Positions 13,238 through 13,318 of a stretch of DNA of 13,318 nt are shown piece after piece. The translations under genes and the position numbers were made by a program. A model generated the notes under the pieces. The model worked only from the letters and a program-made list of their open reading frames with translations. It was not told where the DNA came from and ran no database searches. The stretch covers positions 1-13,318 of the forward strand of contig CAYGBC010000008.1 in assembly GCA_964348015.1 (NCBI GenBank), read 5' to 3'. The DNA comes from SOIA01 sp964348015. Lineage in GTDB: Bacteria; Acidobacteriota; Aminicenantia; Aminicenantales; Aminicenantaceae. The stretch's first letter is position 1, and every line of letters starts with the position of its first letter.

Positions 13238-13318
13238 TGAAGGCTAAGCATCCTTCTTCGTGTTTGACTGAAAAACACAGTTGAACAGATTCTGTCTTTC
13301 CTATGAGATTGCCGCGCA

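Noticed and set aside
1..13318. CRISPR array, phage, toxin-antitoxin or secondary-metabolite system
   Set aside because: No regularly spaced repeats, cas-like, capsid, integrase or toxin-antitoxin proteins could be seen in any frame of the window.

Overview
The window looks like a chromosomal segment of a Gram-negative-type bacterium. It carries a housekeeping operon, ftsH-folP-cdaA-cdaR-glmM-pdxJ, of a kind I recall from Desulfobacterota and Acidobacteriota/Aminicenantes-like genomes. Together with two metallo-hydrolases of the M20 and M14 families, this suggests a peptide-degrading anaerobe of that broad group. This taxonomic guess comes from gene order and general protein appearance only and is weak. 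Apart from a divergent tRNA and two inverted-repeat elements, nothing in the window requires a new biological system.

Positions 1-1540 (minus strand) are visibly AT-rich compared with the rest. They hold the start of a truncated exported or membrane protein gene at the left edge and a membrane-anchored TPR protein gene. This block lies directly downstream of the 3' end of a tRNA gene, the classic position for integrated DNA. Positions 1722-2078 contain a tRNA-Ala(UGC)-like gene (minus) with a good promoter, an 81-bp palindromic element with perfect 27-bp arms, and a divergent promoter for ftsH.

Positions 2079-9812 (plus) hold, in order, the membrane AAA+ protease FtsH, dihydropteroate synthase FolP, the diadenylate cyclase CdaA, its YbbR-domain regulator CdaR, phosphoglucosamine mutase GlmM, pyridoxine 5'-phosphate synthase PdxJ, and an M20-family amidase/carbamoylase-type hydrolase. 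FtsH to CdaR are tightly packed or overlapping (3-nt gap, 11-nt overlap, 4-nt overlap). GlmM has its own sigma70-type promoter in a 79-bp gap. A terminator-like hairpin ends exactly where the pdxJ Shine-Dalgarno begins. The cluster links c-di-AMP synthesis (CdaA/CdaR) to cell-wall precursor synthesis (GlmM), and folate and vitamin B6 synthesis genes flank it.

Positions 9827-11000 (minus) form a two-gene unit: a flavodoxin-fold protein with a compact four-cysteine motif, then a small stand-alone GGQ release-factor-like protein. Positions 11001-11524 are non-coding and include a roughly 186-bp element with imperfect terminal inverted repeats (possible structured RNA or small mobile relic) and a promoter. 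Positions 11525-13180 (plus) encode a secreted M14-type zinc carboxypeptidase. The right end is non-coding with small hairpins.
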